A stretch of 64,000 nt of DNA from Cymbomonas tetramitiformis (taxonomy: Eukaryota > Chlorophyta > Pyramimonadophyceae > Pyramimonadales > Pyramimonadaceae): assembly GCA_001247695.2 (NCBI GenBank), contig LGRX02012686.1:33687-97686 (forward strand), written 5' to 3'. Within the stretch, counting starts at the first letter, position 1; every line of letters starts with the position of its first letter. The translations under genes were made by a program, and so were the position numbers. The notes under the pieces were generated by a model. It worked only from the letters and a program-made list of their open reading frames with translations, had not been told where the DNA came from and ran no database searches. Below, one piece after another: positions 1-11,837 of the stretch.

Positions 1-819
1 CAGAAAGAGGCAGGAGTCCGGGCGGCAACTGGTTGGGAAATGCTCAGGACGCAGACAACCAGGAAAAGCTCTCTTTTACAAGATCTGTATCAGCGCCAGG
101 AAAAAGAGGCACCAGTGTATCTCATATGCATATTTTCGTAGCCCAAAAGTGGCAGGATCGAGAAATACCCTGGAGGAAGGTTGCAAACTACTGCGAAGAC
201 ACCCGTCACTTGGTCGGGGGCCATTGGGACCGTCTCCAACCAGCGAGTGAATGAGCCGCACAAATGAACCTGAAATGACAGTCATGCAGTACATAGTCAG
301 TGCACAGGAACAGAGGGCCTGAGAGCCTCGTCGTAGCGGAGGAAGCTAAGGCTCTGTTTGAAGGTGTTTGAGAACAGGTCAAACGAACCTGACGACCTCC
401 ATAACGCCACTCGAACCGAATAGAGAAAAGTTCATCCGCACCAGGTTCGAACATTCCACCTATTAGCAACTACCGCAACAATTTTCATGAAATCCCAGAA
501 TCCGTATCGACCTGTATGACGAGGCCAAACCGCCCTTTCGCGGAGTTCCGCGATCTCACCCAAAACCTGTTGGGGTGCAACCTCAACCACAGTTGAAATT
601 CACGCATCGAAGAAGTCCTTTAGAGATGCAGATCGGGGTACAGTCATTCAGGTTTCAGGATTCAACCGTTTAGTTGGATATCTCGATTGCATATGGAGAT
701 TTCGGATACTGTACACCTATTGCTATCCTATGCTCGGGTCCCTGCACGTGCAGGGTCTCTGGTGCGCAGGTGATTTCTCGACTATCTCGATCTGTATCTC
801 ACGAGACGTGAGTCGTGCG
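1..819. other. Gene-poor host sequence
   Basis: I see no convincing gene, RNA or repeat here. The short reading frames on both strands lack recognisable motifs and overlap one another. Confidence 0.4.
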
Positions 820-1115
820 ATGATATATCGGATATCGATAGGCGATATCGGATATCGATATCGGATATCGATGCGTATCGATCGACTGCAAACACATTTT
901 AATAGTCTTAAGTCAATGACAGAACCGGATTTTTTTCCTTTTTCATATATTAAATATTATTATTGAAAATCGAACTGGTCGTGGTCTCCGCAGAGTTTGG
1001 TCAGTCGAGTGATGCTGATGACACAATCGTGTGATCGACATTCGATTGAAATCATAAATCATTTAAATTTATCGATTATCATTATCGATATTTATCGATT
1101 ATCATTATCGATTAT
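820..1115. repeat. Palindromic AT-rich simple repeats
   Basis: Two clusters of short self-complementary words are visible. GATATCGGATATCGATA-type words run from about 822 to 883, and TTATCGATTATCA-type words from about 1065 to 1112. They give reading frames rich in Ile, Tyr and Arg that are composition artefacts. Confidence 0.6.
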
Positions 1116-1581
1116 GCCGATTCTCCATTCTGATTCTCGAGAATCATTCTGGATTGGGGGGAATCCCATCGCATGTTCGATGTTGATGTTCATGCACATT
1201 CGACATTCGATTGCACCATTGTTGATTATAATCGTTACATTATCTTATGCTGACTCTGCGGCGACCGCGACCACGTTTTATAACCCTCAGCCTCACGCTC
1301 AGGCGAGCGGAGCGGAGCGGAGGGCCATTCAATCGAATGATACATCATACTGTACAAGATAGAAGATACTCGATACTGATGATGAGCATGACGTTACAAG
1401 CTCAAACGTGAAACGAAAGTTGCCTCCACTCGTCGTCGTGCTGGGACTCAAGCGAAGGTTGTGCTCACTAGACACTACCCATCCCACCCGCAACTCCTGT
1501 TCCCACCTCGCCCTCTTGCAGTGTAAAGCAGACGCTGCGAAGGCCAAAAACTCGCCTCAGGACCACGTGGTCGCAACTGCT

Positions 1582-1797
1582 ATGGATAAGCGGGTGATAG
1601 CTAGTGGGGCCATTATTACGTGGGCAGTCGCCCTTCAAGTACATATGTACTACCTCACAAAGGATCAAAGATTCTCAGAAGTTTTCGGAAAGGAGGAAGA
1701 AACATCACCCTGGTACTCCTGGGTTTTTGGAAGTAGCATCCCCGAAGTAAACGTGTCTCTGAAGAGGAAATCTCCCAGCGATAAGACTGATGAATGA
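1582..1797 (+). CDS. Possible small single-pass membrane protein
   Basis: A 71-residue frame starts at an internal ATG and has one clear hydrophobic stretch (about residues 6-24, VIASGAIITWAVALQVHMYY) followed by a charged, Trp-containing tail. The frame is open further upstream from 1408, so this could be the last exon of a longer gene. I do not recognise the family. The membrane segment followed by a polar C-terminus is the only support. Confidence 0.25.
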   Translation: MDKRVIASGAIITWAVALQVHMYYLTKDQRFSEVFGKEEETSPWYSWVFGSSIPEVNVSLKRKSPSDKTDE

Positions 1798-1985
1798 GAT
1801 GTTCCTATGGGCGAGACTAAGATGAAAAACGAAGACTTGTCGCAACAGCTTGCACGTTCTCAAGCACCAGAGATGCCACCTGGTAGCCTCCTGCACGCGA
1901 GAAGTGGATGTTGCTAAGGACACTGCCGGTGCTCTGAATGAAACTGAAAGTGAACTTGTGTGTTTCCTACGGCTACTATCGGCGT

Positions 1986-2128
1986 GCGCTTCCCTGTTTC
2001 CCCTGTTTCGGTTGCACTTATATTGGCGCGCGCTTCCCTGTTTCCCCTGTTTCGGTTGCACTTATATTGGCGCGCGCTTCCCTGTTTCCCCTGTTTCGGT
2101 TGCTCTTATATTGGCGCGCGCTTTCTCT
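1986..2128. repeat. 44-bp tandem repeat, three copies
   Basis: The unit containing TTCCCTGTTTCCCCTG and TTATATTGGCGCGCG recurs with a 44-bp period at about 1987, 2031 and 2075, nearly identical between copies. Because 44 is not a multiple of three, each copy is read in a different frame, which argues against a coding role. Confidence 0.85.
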
Positions 2129-2442
2129 ACTAATATTCCCATATTTTGTGTATTGCGACTATACGCAGCTTGCACCCTGAGAGAGCGCAAGGTGGCAGAT
2201 GTAAGCTGCTCACATGGCACGTGGGCAGAACATCCCGCCGCTCCGGCTAAGCAGGTGATTTTGTGCCCTGAACACATTTTTGACAATTTTTTATTTGTAC
2301 TGGAGCATCGTACCCTGTTGCAACAGTTGCTCACCTGCCTTCGCCTATGTTTTTGCTATTTGTCTTGTTTCAAAACGCGACAAAGTGTTGATCTACTCTG
2401 ATCCACTTTCGTAGAGCTCGCAACTTGTATTAACAGCGACAG

Positions 2443-2595
2443 TTGCAACACTAACGGATGGCAAAGCAACAATTGACCAGTCACGCAATTCCCTGGTCGC
2501 CGAGGCCCTTTTGCGAGAAGGCTCCCAACACCTTTCATGCTCACGATATGCGGAGGCCATCGAATGTGCGGAGAAACTTTTGGCCCATTCGAAAG
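2443..2595 (+). CDS. Candidate host exon with a TPR-like helix pair
   Basis: The frame reads through ...ALLREGSQHLSCSRYAEAIE... and ends at a GAAAG|GTGTAT donor. The pattern of small residues, Tyr-Ala-x-Ala-Ile and paired helices resembles one tetratricopeptide repeat. An acceptor-like CAG precedes it. A DnaJ-like exon lies 1.1 kb downstream on the same strand, so the two could belong to one co-chaperone gene. That link is inference; one repeat alone is weak evidence. Confidence 0.3.
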
Positions 2596-3344
2596 GTGTA
2601 TTTCTGTACCTCTTAACAGCGACCCGGCAGTTTATTCTTGTAGAACGCGATCTCCGATGCGCGTGCACGTTTACTTTGACTAACTTTGTCTGCCGACTCA
2701 AGTGCCGACTAGGTTTTGTCCATGCATCTCGAATGCAAAGAAGGGGCTTGCGCACTTTCAAGTTCCAATCGTCAGTGTTTGCTGTTATGCTGCGGGTAGG
2801 TATATAGTGACTTGTGTCGCGTGGCGCTGTGCAAATCCGGATCTCCCCAAAAGGATACGAGTGCGTGAACCTTCTTAGCACAGTGTTATGTGTCGTGAGC
2901 GGCTGCTGTCCGCTGATCTGGCCCGTCCCGGCCAGGGGGTCTATCACAAGTGAGACTAAGGTTGCTGATAGGCTGTGCCCAGCTGACTCTCTTGATGTGC
3001 TGATAGGCTGCGCCCAACGTATCCAAGCTGTCGCTGCTGTGCTGCAGGACGCCGTCAACCGTGAGGGAGTGCCACTCACCTCGACGTCGGCGCGACAGGT
3101 CTGCTCTGTAGCCTCGCCCGTTGACGAGGTAGCTACCGCAAAATGCGGCACGCCAGCTCTTCTGTGTACGTTGCGCTGCGAGCTTGTTATTTGAAGACGC
3201 ACCTGTTGCGTTGCTGCAGATTCATGCCCTCTCCCCACTGGCTCTTCCCCTTTAAGCCACCACGACAGCTTGTGACCTTGTTTAAAACAATTTTCTCGGT
3301 ATGCCCCGCAGGTATTACGGGTTCCCGAGGACGCCGAGTTCTCA

Positions 3345-3679
3345 GTGATCCGTAAACAACATCACGCACTATCTCTGCTGCTGGTAACACCGCACGCGCC
3401 CTGCGTCTCCTGCAAACACGTGCCACTGTCAGATGTCACCATATTTTTGTTCTTCCCCCTCCCATCAGCCTTCGCGATCGAGCTATCGGACGGCGGAAGG
3501 CGATCGGCGCCTCGGGCGCTTCTGGTGGCAGTGCACACACGCTCTGCGGAGACCGAATTGCAGCGTGTAGCAGACAAGCGATACATCCCGAGCAGAAAAG
3601 GCGTTAATCAGATATACCAGCTTGACACACTGGTAGCCGATAGTGGAGAAAGAAATAACCCGTTGGAACTGCTCCCGAA
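3345..3679 (+). CDS. Candidate host exon ending at a strong splice donor
   Basis: An open frame ends at CCGAAG|GTAAGT, a very good 5' splice site, followed only 42 bp later by a CAG acceptor and the DnaJ-like exon. The final residues (NNPLELLPK) are in phase with that exon. The upstream part has no family I recognise and its real 5' limit is unknown. Confidence 0.3.
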
Positions 3680-3721
3680 GGTAAGTATTGTGTATTGTTT
3701 CGGTTTGCCTTATCCTGTCCA

Positions 3722-3795
3722 GCATCCGGACAAGAACGTCGAGTCCTCGGAGCTCCAGCTGGCGGCGGAGACGGCCTTCAAGCTGAGTCAGCAGG
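3722..3795 (+). CDS. DnaJ-like (J-domain) exon fragment
   Basis: After a CAG acceptor the frame begins HPDKN and continues through AAETAFKLSQQ. This matches the HPD loop and the start of helix III in J domains, which stimulate Hsp70 ATPase activity. The preceding exon lacks the usual Lys/Tyr-rich helix II, so this could be a coincidental HPD or a damaged gene. A GTGCAG donor may end the exon. Confidence 0.35.
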
Positions 3796-3869
3796 TGCAG
3801 CCCTTGCCTTGCTCGCAGCGTTATCCTCGACGCAGATTTAGTTCGAAGAAAGTTCGGCTGTGAAAGAGC

Positions 3870-4500
3870 TGTTCAGGCCTAGGAAGGGTGACGTGCCACG
3901 TGAGCCTGGGAAGGGTGACGTGCCACGTGGGCCTGGGAGGGGTGACGTGCCACGTGAGCCTGGGAGGGGTGACGTGCCACGTGAGCCTGGGAGGGGTGAC
4001 GTGCCACGTGAGCCTGGGAGGGGTGGCGTGCCACGTGAGCCTGGGAGGGTGACGTGCCACGTGGGCTTTGGAGAGGTGACGTGCCACGTGAGCCTGGAGG
4101 GGTGGCGTGCCACGTGAGCTTGGGAGGGTGACGTTACCCAGCTGAGCCTGGGAGGGTGACGTGCCCGTGAGCCTGGGAGGAGGGTGACGTGCGACGTGAG
4201 CTTGGGAGGGAGTGACGTGCCACGTGAGCCTAGGAGGGAGTGACGTGCACCACACAGTGAGCCTAGGAGGAGTGACGTGCCACGTGAGCTGGGAGGGATT
4301 GAGCGTGCCACGTGAGCCTGGGAGGTGAGAAAGCGATGCCACGTGGGCCTGGGAGGTGACGTGCCACGTGAGCCTGGGAAAGGGTGACGTGCCACGTGAG
4401 CCTGGGAGGGTGATGTGCCACGTGAGCCTGGGAGGGGTGACGTGCCACGAGAGCCTGGGAGGGGTGACGTGCCACGTTGGCCTGGGAGGGGTGACGCATC
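3870..4500. repeat. 27-bp minisatellite rich in TGACGTG and CACGTG
   Basis: About 23 degenerate copies of a 27-bp unit containing GGGTGACGTGCCACGTGAG and CCTGGGAG are arrayed head to tail. Early copies are near identical and later copies carry small indels. Long reading frames on both strands across this stretch (Pro/Arg/Gly or His/Val/Ser repeats) are produced by the repeat itself. Confidence 0.95.
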
Positions 4501-4639
4501 ATATGCACCTCGATGCATGTTGAAGGGATTTGGCTCTTTCATACGTTTGCGCACTCCTCCCTTCTTAGGCTTGTATGCTATCTCGCGACTCCCCGGAGAA
4601 AGTCATCTGGAACTTTTTGGATCTTTTTGCTTCGTATTT

Positions 4640-5802
4640 GCTCCGTGGAGGGTTGCCACCAATTGGTGACGGAGGAGATCTGTGAGCTGGATGGAGCCTG
4701 TGCAGGCACTCAGTGTTTTGGAGGAGCTTCATGGTGCATCTGTTCACAAGCGCGCCTACGTGGACGCCTTTGGAGAGGGTGGATATGACTCCGGCGACGG
4801 CACGTCTGGGACCAGGTCCGGATCGCGGTCCCGCATGTTGCTCTAGCGTGAATCTCATTGCCGTCCTCCACCGGTTGAGTTGTGCTTGTGTGTCCCTCTC
4901 AGCCACGCAATTGTGCCTCCTCTAAAAGTGCGGCTTTGAGGACGCTGAGAGAGGTATGTGGCTGCAATGTGGGCAAGTGACAAGTGTGAAGTTCTCGTTC
5001 TTGAAGCCCGACATTCTCTTCAGCTAATGGAAGGGACGCTGGTGGAAGGCGCGCGTAGGGACCCGGGATGGAACACAGACGTGAGAATTGGGGAAGAGGG
5101 CAGAGAACGGCGAGAAGAAAGCGACTGGATGGCAAGGTATGTTCAGTCCGTGACCTGGCACTGCACTTGCGGAGCAGGCTGCTGGTATGGAGATGAGGTA
5201 TGACCATGACCGTGTATTGCAGTCCTTGAGCTGGCACAGACACGGCGCGTCCGCAGGGGGGGCGCACGCGAAGGCCTCCAGGGGAACAGCTGGCAGAAGG
5301 GGCAACTTAAATAAACAAATGAGGGTGTGGAGATGGTGGTCAAGGGATGGTTTTATGTGCTGACATCTGTCAAGGGCGAAGGTGTGAGCGCCCGTTTCTG
5401 GGTTGTCTTTTCCAGATGCTCGGTGCAAGAACTCCGACATCACCTGCAGGAATTGCAGAGAAAGCTGAACAGGAGTACGGATGCCATATCTGCGAGGGCT
5501 ATCCGCGCACAGATGCTTTCACTTCGAGCCCATATCTCGAAAGACACAAGCAGTGGGGGCGCGTGTAGTGAAAATAACATGAATAAGAAATGGCGGGAAA
5601 GCGGAGGTTTTCACACTCAAAAGCCAACAGGACAAGGTATGCACGTGGCCAGCTCGCTTTCAACATCACCTCACGTTTTCACGCTGGTTTGGTCCGACTG
5701 TATTATAATTTCGACCTACTCATGACAGGAGGCGAGAACCCGGCACGTGGTGTACTTAGTGACCTGAAGAAGGATTCTGAGTCGAAGGAACTTCTTTTAT
5801 GA
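4640..5802 (+). other. Possible exons of an unidentified host gene
   Basis: Short plus-strand frames with plausible splice signals occur here. The best is about 5415-5635, following a TTTTCCAG acceptor and ending ACAAG|GTATGC, and it encodes a heptad-rich, probably coiled-coil segment (RHHLQELQRKLNRS). None is long enough to identify and I cannot join them with confidence. Confidence 0.2.
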
Positions 5803-7916
5803 TATGCTTATCCATGATCGAAGCCAGCCACAAGGAAGAAGTACGCCACGATGCCTGCCTCGATAGCTGCGGAGCAAACAAGCAACCCGACTTGGTTGGC
5901 TTTCCCACTATGTGTCACGAGCCATAGGAGCCATGGTCATCGAGGGTAAAGCAATGGCCTTTCTTCAGCGATGCTTTTTGTAATTCCTAACTTTGTTTGT
6001 GTACGGCCTATAAGCTCTCGTTACGTCCGTGTACCGTAATACGGCCCGTGATAGTTACACTTTGGTGAGCAAATCAGATTCCATATATCAGCTTATATTC
6101 TGCCCAATAGCTCATCAATCAATTCTGTTGATATATTAAAACTTTGCCTTACAATCCATACAATCGTACACAGTATTCAACCCCCTTAGTAGCAAAAGTT
6201 TTGGCACAGGATGGAGGGTGGGGGGGGTAGTATCGTTTTGCCCTCTCCCCTCAGTGAGTAACTCTCATTGCCCAGGTCCCAGACATGCATGCACACAGTC
6301 AGTGATCAGGGCACATAAATGAAGCGCCAACACCTGCAACTGTAATATATTGCGCATCAATCCACGTAAGCAAGAGCGCGCCGCCAGGGCTTTTTAGCAG
6401 CTTCATCATAGTTCCAAGAAATTCAAATTTAAAACTTCTCTCTAGCAAAAGAGCGTCCATCGCGAGCCTGAATCACGTGTTCGTGACTGCCTTGCTACAC
6501 GACAGCGTCCCCGGCGCGAGCGCGAATACACGACAGCGCATCGTGATAGCATATCATGTCACTCATTAAACACGAGCACACCTGTTGCATGGCACACAAA
6601 CATAACATTAGTATTTTATTTAAATTGCACACAAGTTTTGTCATCAAACTTCCATCCCCAAAATCAGCATGAAACGCACACACAAAAATATGCTGGAATT
6701 TTCGTTTTTGCACAACTGAATTCATCGACGACATAATCATCCGGGGGTTTTTAAGGCGCATAAATTCGATAATATTACATGACTCGGCCCACTCCAGGAT
6801 AGCGGACGCAACCCGAAACGGCGTCTAAATAGAATATAAATGGCATCGCGTGTATTTCCTGAATCAGGTGACAAGATTCGCAATAAGTCGGTTGATCAAT
6901 GCAGGCCGTCTTTTGCGAATCACAATACAGTAAATGTGGCATGCACCACGTTAACGTTATCTGTGAAATATACATACTGATCGCTGAAGACGCACGAATA
7001 CGCGGACTGAGTGCAGGTGTCACTTTTTCGGTAGAATTGTTAATTACGCGAGTGGTTTCCAATCGGTCGGGACATCGTATGTAAATCGGGAATTTATGCT
7101 GCACGTTGGACTTCACATAATCACCGGTTATGACATGGTACAGAATACTCGCAGGTTATGGAGTTCGATATCATGCCATGCTTGGAAAGCGACGCGAAAT
7201 ATGAAATCTGCGTAATTTATACACACATCATATAAATCTTGAAGACTTGATGGAATTTGGACTCCACCGGAATACTTCTCGCATGCGCGCATGGTAGTCA
7301 AGATGAATCCAACTGTCACATGATGCGGGATCGTGGCATGCGACCGCACTCAATCGAAAAATAATGGGACATGACACTGACGAGAGACGAACACGAGTCG
7401 TTCTTCATGTGGAATGTTTATGCGACACCTCGCGAGTACATATTGTGCATTGAGTACATTTACTTCGCACAATATTCACGCTTGGAAATCAAAATCAACC
7501 CTGGCTTACCACAACACGCTTACCGCGTGTGCCAAACTCAGAGGCATCCGATAGTAGACACGGATTGGCACTTCCCCAGATTTGTTTAGAATTTGGGTGA
7601 AAACTTGGGTGAAATTTCTGCAAAAGAAAAATGTCGAAATTTTGAAAATATATAGGTGGTCCGGAGGGAAAATATAACTTCTGATCGCCAATGTTTACAC
7701 CTGGACCCCCATCGATCGATATTTTTCGATATTTTTCGAGAAATCGTCAATTTCAATTCCTGATATCTATGATGGTGACACGGATGGAGGGCTGCGACTG
7801 GTCGGCGGCTGTGAGCCTGTGACCATGATCATGACCTTCATCTCGGCTGGCATTCGTTCCGTAACTGCTAACTCTAACTATAAAAGCATAGCCGAAAGCG
7901 AAAGGAATAACCTAGG
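5803..7916. other. Gene-poor host sequence
   Basis: AT-rich sequence with several short frames on both strands, none with recognisable motifs. A short G-rich run (GGGTGGGGGGGG) lies near 6223. Confidence 0.35.
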
Positions 7917-8084
7917 ATGGCATCCCTTGTGGCAGACTATGTTTCAGATTTAGATTCACTTCCACCACTATCTGATCCATGTCATCTGAGTCTGAAGATG
8001 AGCTCGAGGATCAGCATCACACTTCTCTCCGCCCAGTACACCTACACGAGGCGAGTAGTTCGGGTCCGCAGGGGCTACGGGGGG

Positions 8085-8410
8085 GGCTGCCCCTCCCTCC
8101 GTACTTTTTCCCTCCCCCCCTCGCCCCCTCTACTTTTTTTCCCCTCAATTTCCCCTTTTCCTTTTTCTCGTTTCCGTTTTCCCTTTCCCCTTTCCCTATT
8201 CCTCCAATTCATCGCATCGCCACCGCGACATCCCATATGCGGATACGCCATATCACCGCGACTTCGCATGTCACCGCGACATACCATAGGAACACGACAT
8301 CACATGTCACCGCGACTTCTCATATGTCCTATCACCACGAGTCCGCGACTTCTCGTGTCACCACGACATACCAAGATACCACAGAACCGCGACTTGCCCA
8401 CTTCTCATAA
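8085..8410. repeat. Pyrimidine-rich tract followed by a degenerate tandem repeat
   Basis: From about 8090 to 8215 the plus strand is almost all C and T. From about 8218 to 8400 a degenerate unit with CACCGCGACTTCTCATGT-like words repeats. The overlapping Ser/Pro/Phe-rich frames have no conserved features and are probably non-coding. Confidence 0.75.
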
Positions 8411-8429
8411 TATCCTCCCCAACATAAAG

Positions 8430-9413
8430 TAGTCTCTCACCTTCGGGAATTCGGAAATTAAGCATCACGAAAGCCTTAGGGCCTCACCCATGGGCCCTAT
8501 GGCGTCATATACACAAAACCAAATTAGTCAAAATTTGGGGCCCCTCGGGAAAATGAGGGGGGAATTTTGGGTGCCACTCGGAAAAATGGGGCAAAACATT
8601 TGGGTGATTTGAATATATATATGGGGAAATGCCAAGATATGGACCGTGACTTAATACGCAATGCTTCTCCCGGCGCGAACGGGGCATACAAGGCTACCCT
8701 GGCAATTCACGACCGTCAAAAAATACACAAAATTGTTTCATAGTGATTAGATACCGAACAGTTACGACACAGTATATATCGTATCATATTTGTGCTGCTG
8801 AGACAAATAGAAACACACTCGCACTTGTGTAAAGAACGTCGTCGTGTGTCGACACATGATGATGATGTACATTGAGGCGTACCCGGATACGTTATGCAAG
8901 CGATCCATTCACTGGTTGTCCTGGGGTTGCATTATATGTGTGGGCATATATTAATCGGAGGCTGTATTCGGTTACGACGAACGAATCGGCGATGTCGAAG
9001 TAGTTATCGTACAGTAGATCGGTGACACCGACATGCACAGTAGGCATTGCCACATAACAAGAGAGAGACGGTATAGAGATCAGTATAAGGTATACGGAAT
9101 ATAAAGGTAAGTAAGGGTTGTTCCAACACTCCGGCCTGACACCGTGCTAACACTCCGGTCTGGCACGGGAATATGATTCTCAAGCTGCTAACTCAAATAT
9201 ATTGGAAACGGAAAACTGTCGCCGCCATCCTTGTCGGCACCCTTTATACCAATCTTCCTACTGGAGTTGTTCTGATCTCAGTCTCAATTCGACATATATC
9301 ATTCTGATCTCATCCCACTGCTAATTCCCCGCCTAATTACAGCATTGGGTCATATTCGATCAGATGATGCATAACAGGCAGGTAATTCAAATACCTCCTG
9401 GCACACTGGTGCA
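8430..9413. other. Gene-poor host sequence
   Basis: No reading frame above about 60 codons looks coding. CTCCGG-containing words recur near 9128-9160 without a clear unit. Confidence 0.35.
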
Positions 9414-9421
9414 ATAACGAA
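9414..9421. other. Left target-site duplication of hAT-like MITE
   Basis: ATAACGAA stands immediately outside the left inverted end and is repeated exactly outside the right end at 9683-9690. Eight base pairs is the duplication length of the hAT superfamily. Confidence 0.8.
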
Positions 9422-9682
9422 CAGGGAACATATCGACCCCCTATGGCCGGTCTGTGGCCGTACGATGAGGGTTGTGGCCGAGGTTTGGCCGAGTGTGCTT
9501 TTGCTTGTTGGCCGAGACGAATTATGTAAAATTTTGAAAATTAACCCGAAATTTTGCGGTTTTTATGATATTGTCATACTTAAAATTAAATTTTAGATTT
9601 TGGCCGGGATGGCCGAAACTTGGCCGATGGATGGAAATTTTTAGTGTTGGCCGTACGACATAAAAGTTTGATATGTTCCCTG
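9422..9682. mobile_element. hAT-type miniature inverted-repeat element (261 bp)
   Basis: The ends are CAGGGAACATATC and its exact reverse complement GATATGTTCCCTG, flanked by a perfect 8-bp duplication. CAGGG ends and 8-bp duplications are typical of hAT elements. The interior is non-coding and rich in GGCCG words (TTGGCCGA, GTGGCCG) occurring toward both sides, possible transposase-binding subterminal repeats. There is no transposase gene, so movement would need a source elsewhere in the genome. Confidence 0.85.
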
Positions 9683-9690
9683 ATAACGAA
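9683..9690. other. Right target-site duplication of hAT-like MITE
   Basis: Exact second copy of ATAACGAA. Confidence 0.8.
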
Positions 9691-10097
9691 TATATGATGT
9701 ATACGTCGCAGTCACCGCAATGCGTACTATATCACCAGTATGATACACACCCAACTTTGTGAAGGTCCCTGTTGTTGTAATATCACCGATTATCGTGGAC
9801 AACACTTTGTACGCGGTCGGTTCGCTTGCACACAACTTAAATATGTACGCTTGGAAACCCCACTACACTCTCTCACAAACCCTTCGTTCGTCGCTTTGCG
9901 TCTATTGCAACTTGTTGTGCACATACAGAAGGTATCGGTATCGGTATCGAGTATCTCACGACTCATGCACCCATTCGCATGACAACACAGGAGGCACATG
10001 TGAGCTAATGTTTCACTATTTTGCTCACGTTCACATCAAGGTAATATGTCACGTACACCTACATGTATATTACGTGTGTGGTACATGCCGTTCACAG

Positions 10098-10268
10098 CTG
10101 GAGTCGTCGGGAACGTGGCTTGCCGAAATTTATTGGGAGTGGGTGCTCGAAGTGGAAAGACACAACTTGAGCACGAGTGCTCTCATTCCGAAAAGCAAGA
10201 TCGTGTGGCCAATACCTGCGACCGATATGGACCAGCTGTCGGACCTTGCAGAGCCATTTGAACGCTAG
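10098..10268 (+). CDS. Candidate terminal exon, paralogue-like CxxC/W family
   Basis: An open frame follows a TTCACAG acceptor and ends at TAG. Its Trp-rich part and the stretch STSALIPKSKIVWPIP resemble the last third of the frames at 40435-40754 and 42254-42695 (xSALxPxxxxPxP pattern), and a CxxC pair lies just upstream in the same frame. I read these three as members of one unidentified host family. Similarity was judged by eye and is modest for this member. Confidence 0.3.
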   Translation: MESSGTWLAEIYWEWVLEVERHNLSTSALIPKSKIVWPIPATDMDQLSDLAEPFER

Positions 10269-11057
10269 TATAGTTTAGCGCCTAAAAGAAAAAGAAAAAG
10301 AAAAATGACTCAATTATAACGTTGAGTGGGCTTTTATAGGGCGCCGTCCCTTTTAGCCTATTACCACTATTAAGTTATCTCCTATTCAAGCTGCACACTT
10401 TTGCAAAGCAAGGAACTCGGTCTGAATAGATGTGTTGAGGCCCCAAACCCTGAAGCTGACGGCAGAGCTAAACAGTTACCCGCTCCGCAGTGGCACAGGG
10501 TTATTGTTCTAATGCGGTGCAGGAACTTTAAACAGACAGGGGCTTTAGTCAGCACTACACTTGAGGAATAGGCTTGCAAGTGGTGGCTAGGCTATGTGGG
10601 ATCCTAAGCAGTCCTCGACTGATCGGGTTCTTAGGATTATGGGTAAGCCGTCCCCCGCGGTCCCACGGGTCCTCTGGATCCTCTCACCGCAAATACAGCA
10701 CAATACAGCCGCTGGAAAAACCTTCGTGGGAAAAGCGGCGCGATCGAGATGCTGGCACAATATTGTTCTGAGATTGGCAAGGCGTGAGTTCCGAAGTGAG
10801 CTTGTCGCGATGCTCTGTCTACAGTAAACATTGTGGCTGATTATAGTGTCTCCACTGCTTGGCACCATATTGTCCTAGGATTAGCAAAGCTTGAAGTCTC
10901 GCAAACGACATACTGTCTCTGACTTCAGTTACAGGAGGGAGTTGCCCCACCCAGTTAAGCAGTCGCCTGATCAGTGGATCGAGTTAAGTGGACTCGCCAC
11001 GATGCCCTTTCCACAGCAAGTAAGGTGTCTGATTTAAGTATCTCTACTGTGGCAAAA
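10269..11057. other. Non-coding stretch with degenerate repeats
   Basis: A purine run (AAAAGAAAAAGAAAAAG) lies at about 10284-10305. Loosely repeated words such as TGGCACAATATTGTTCTGAGATTGG (10752) and TTGGCACCATATTGTCCTAGG (10859) suggest old duplications. No gene is evident. Confidence 0.35.
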
Positions 11058-11837
11058 TTATCGGTCGTAGACTGAGAACATGGATCGCCCCTCAGGGCTA
11101 AGTGACGTCGAACGCTGCAGGGATCCCGACGCCTGCTTCTCCATAGCAGGCACTGACTCTGAGCGTTTACTGTGTGTCTCTTTTCTCCATGTAAGCGATT
11201 TTCTTGCCTTGGGATTCTTGCGTTCCCCTTTGTCACCAGTGCTGCCCTTCGCTCTTTTCCTTCCTGTGGACAAAGGTCCTAAGGCCACAAAGGATGAAGT
11301 GGCGGTTGGTGTCACTGGTTCTCCTGTGTCTGTTGGAGATGCGCAAGCCTCTACCAAAATATCTGAGCTCTGTTTTTTCGAGGGTTTCGTCACGCGAGAT
11401 GTTGGAACGTCTGTTGGCTCAGTGTCTCTTTTATCAGACTGTGTGACTCTGCGTGATTCCCGAAGATTTTTGCGCCTCAGCGTTCTCGCACTAGGGCCCT
11501 TTCTAGTATCCTTGGTTCCCAGATGCGCTGCGCACTCAGATTCATGACTTTCCTTGTTCGAGATTAAAGCGCGCCTTGCTGTGGTTACTGTGGCGCGCGC
11601 CTTCGTATCCAGCAGCTGTACAGCTTCGAGTAGATTTCTTGTGACAACCTGTGAGTCGGAAAGCTGAGAGAGGGATTGCGAACCAGCTGCCCCCTGCGAG
11701 AGCGCGGTAAAATTCCCTTTCGCCAAACTCAACGTGCGTAGTGCTGCTGTGGCACAGCTCACAACTTGTCGTAGGTGGATTTCCACGCTCACAAGAAGCG
11801 GATCAGACGGCTGGTTTTTGCGACCGGATTTTGCCAT
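11058..11837 (-). CDS. Unidentified Ser/Lys/Arg-rich protein
   Basis: A 259-residue frame without interruption, beginning MAKSGRKNQP. The first 90 residues look like an ordered helical segment (Leu, Ala, Val rich); the remainder is polar, basic and low in complexity (many Ser, Thr, Lys, Arg), as in disordered nucleic-acid-binding proteins or transposon gag-like ORFs. No neighbour supports a function. Length and uninterrupted frame are the only evidence. Confidence 0.35.
   Translation of the reverse strand: MAKSGRKNQPSDPLLVSVEIHLRQVVSCATAALRTLSLAKGNFTALSQGAAGSQSLSQLSDSQVVTRNLLEAVQLLDTKARATVTTARRALISNKESHESECAAHLGTKDTRKGPSARTLRRKNLRESRRVTQSDKRDTEPTDVPTSRVTKPSKKQSSDILVEACASPTDTGEPVTPTATSSFVALGPLSTGRKRAKGSTGDKGERKNPKARKSLTWRKETHSKRSESVPAMEKQASGSLQRSTSLSPEGRSMFSVYDR

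Noticed and set aside
2393..3238. 281-codon minus-strand frame
   Set aside because: It has no recognisable motif and overlaps the better-supported plus-strand exon candidate; composition is consistent with an antisense shadow.
3821..4554. Long minus-strand frames over the 27-bp minisatellite
   Set aside because: They exist in several phases on both strands and consist only of the repeat translation; no stops arise because the unit lacks them and its length is a multiple of three.
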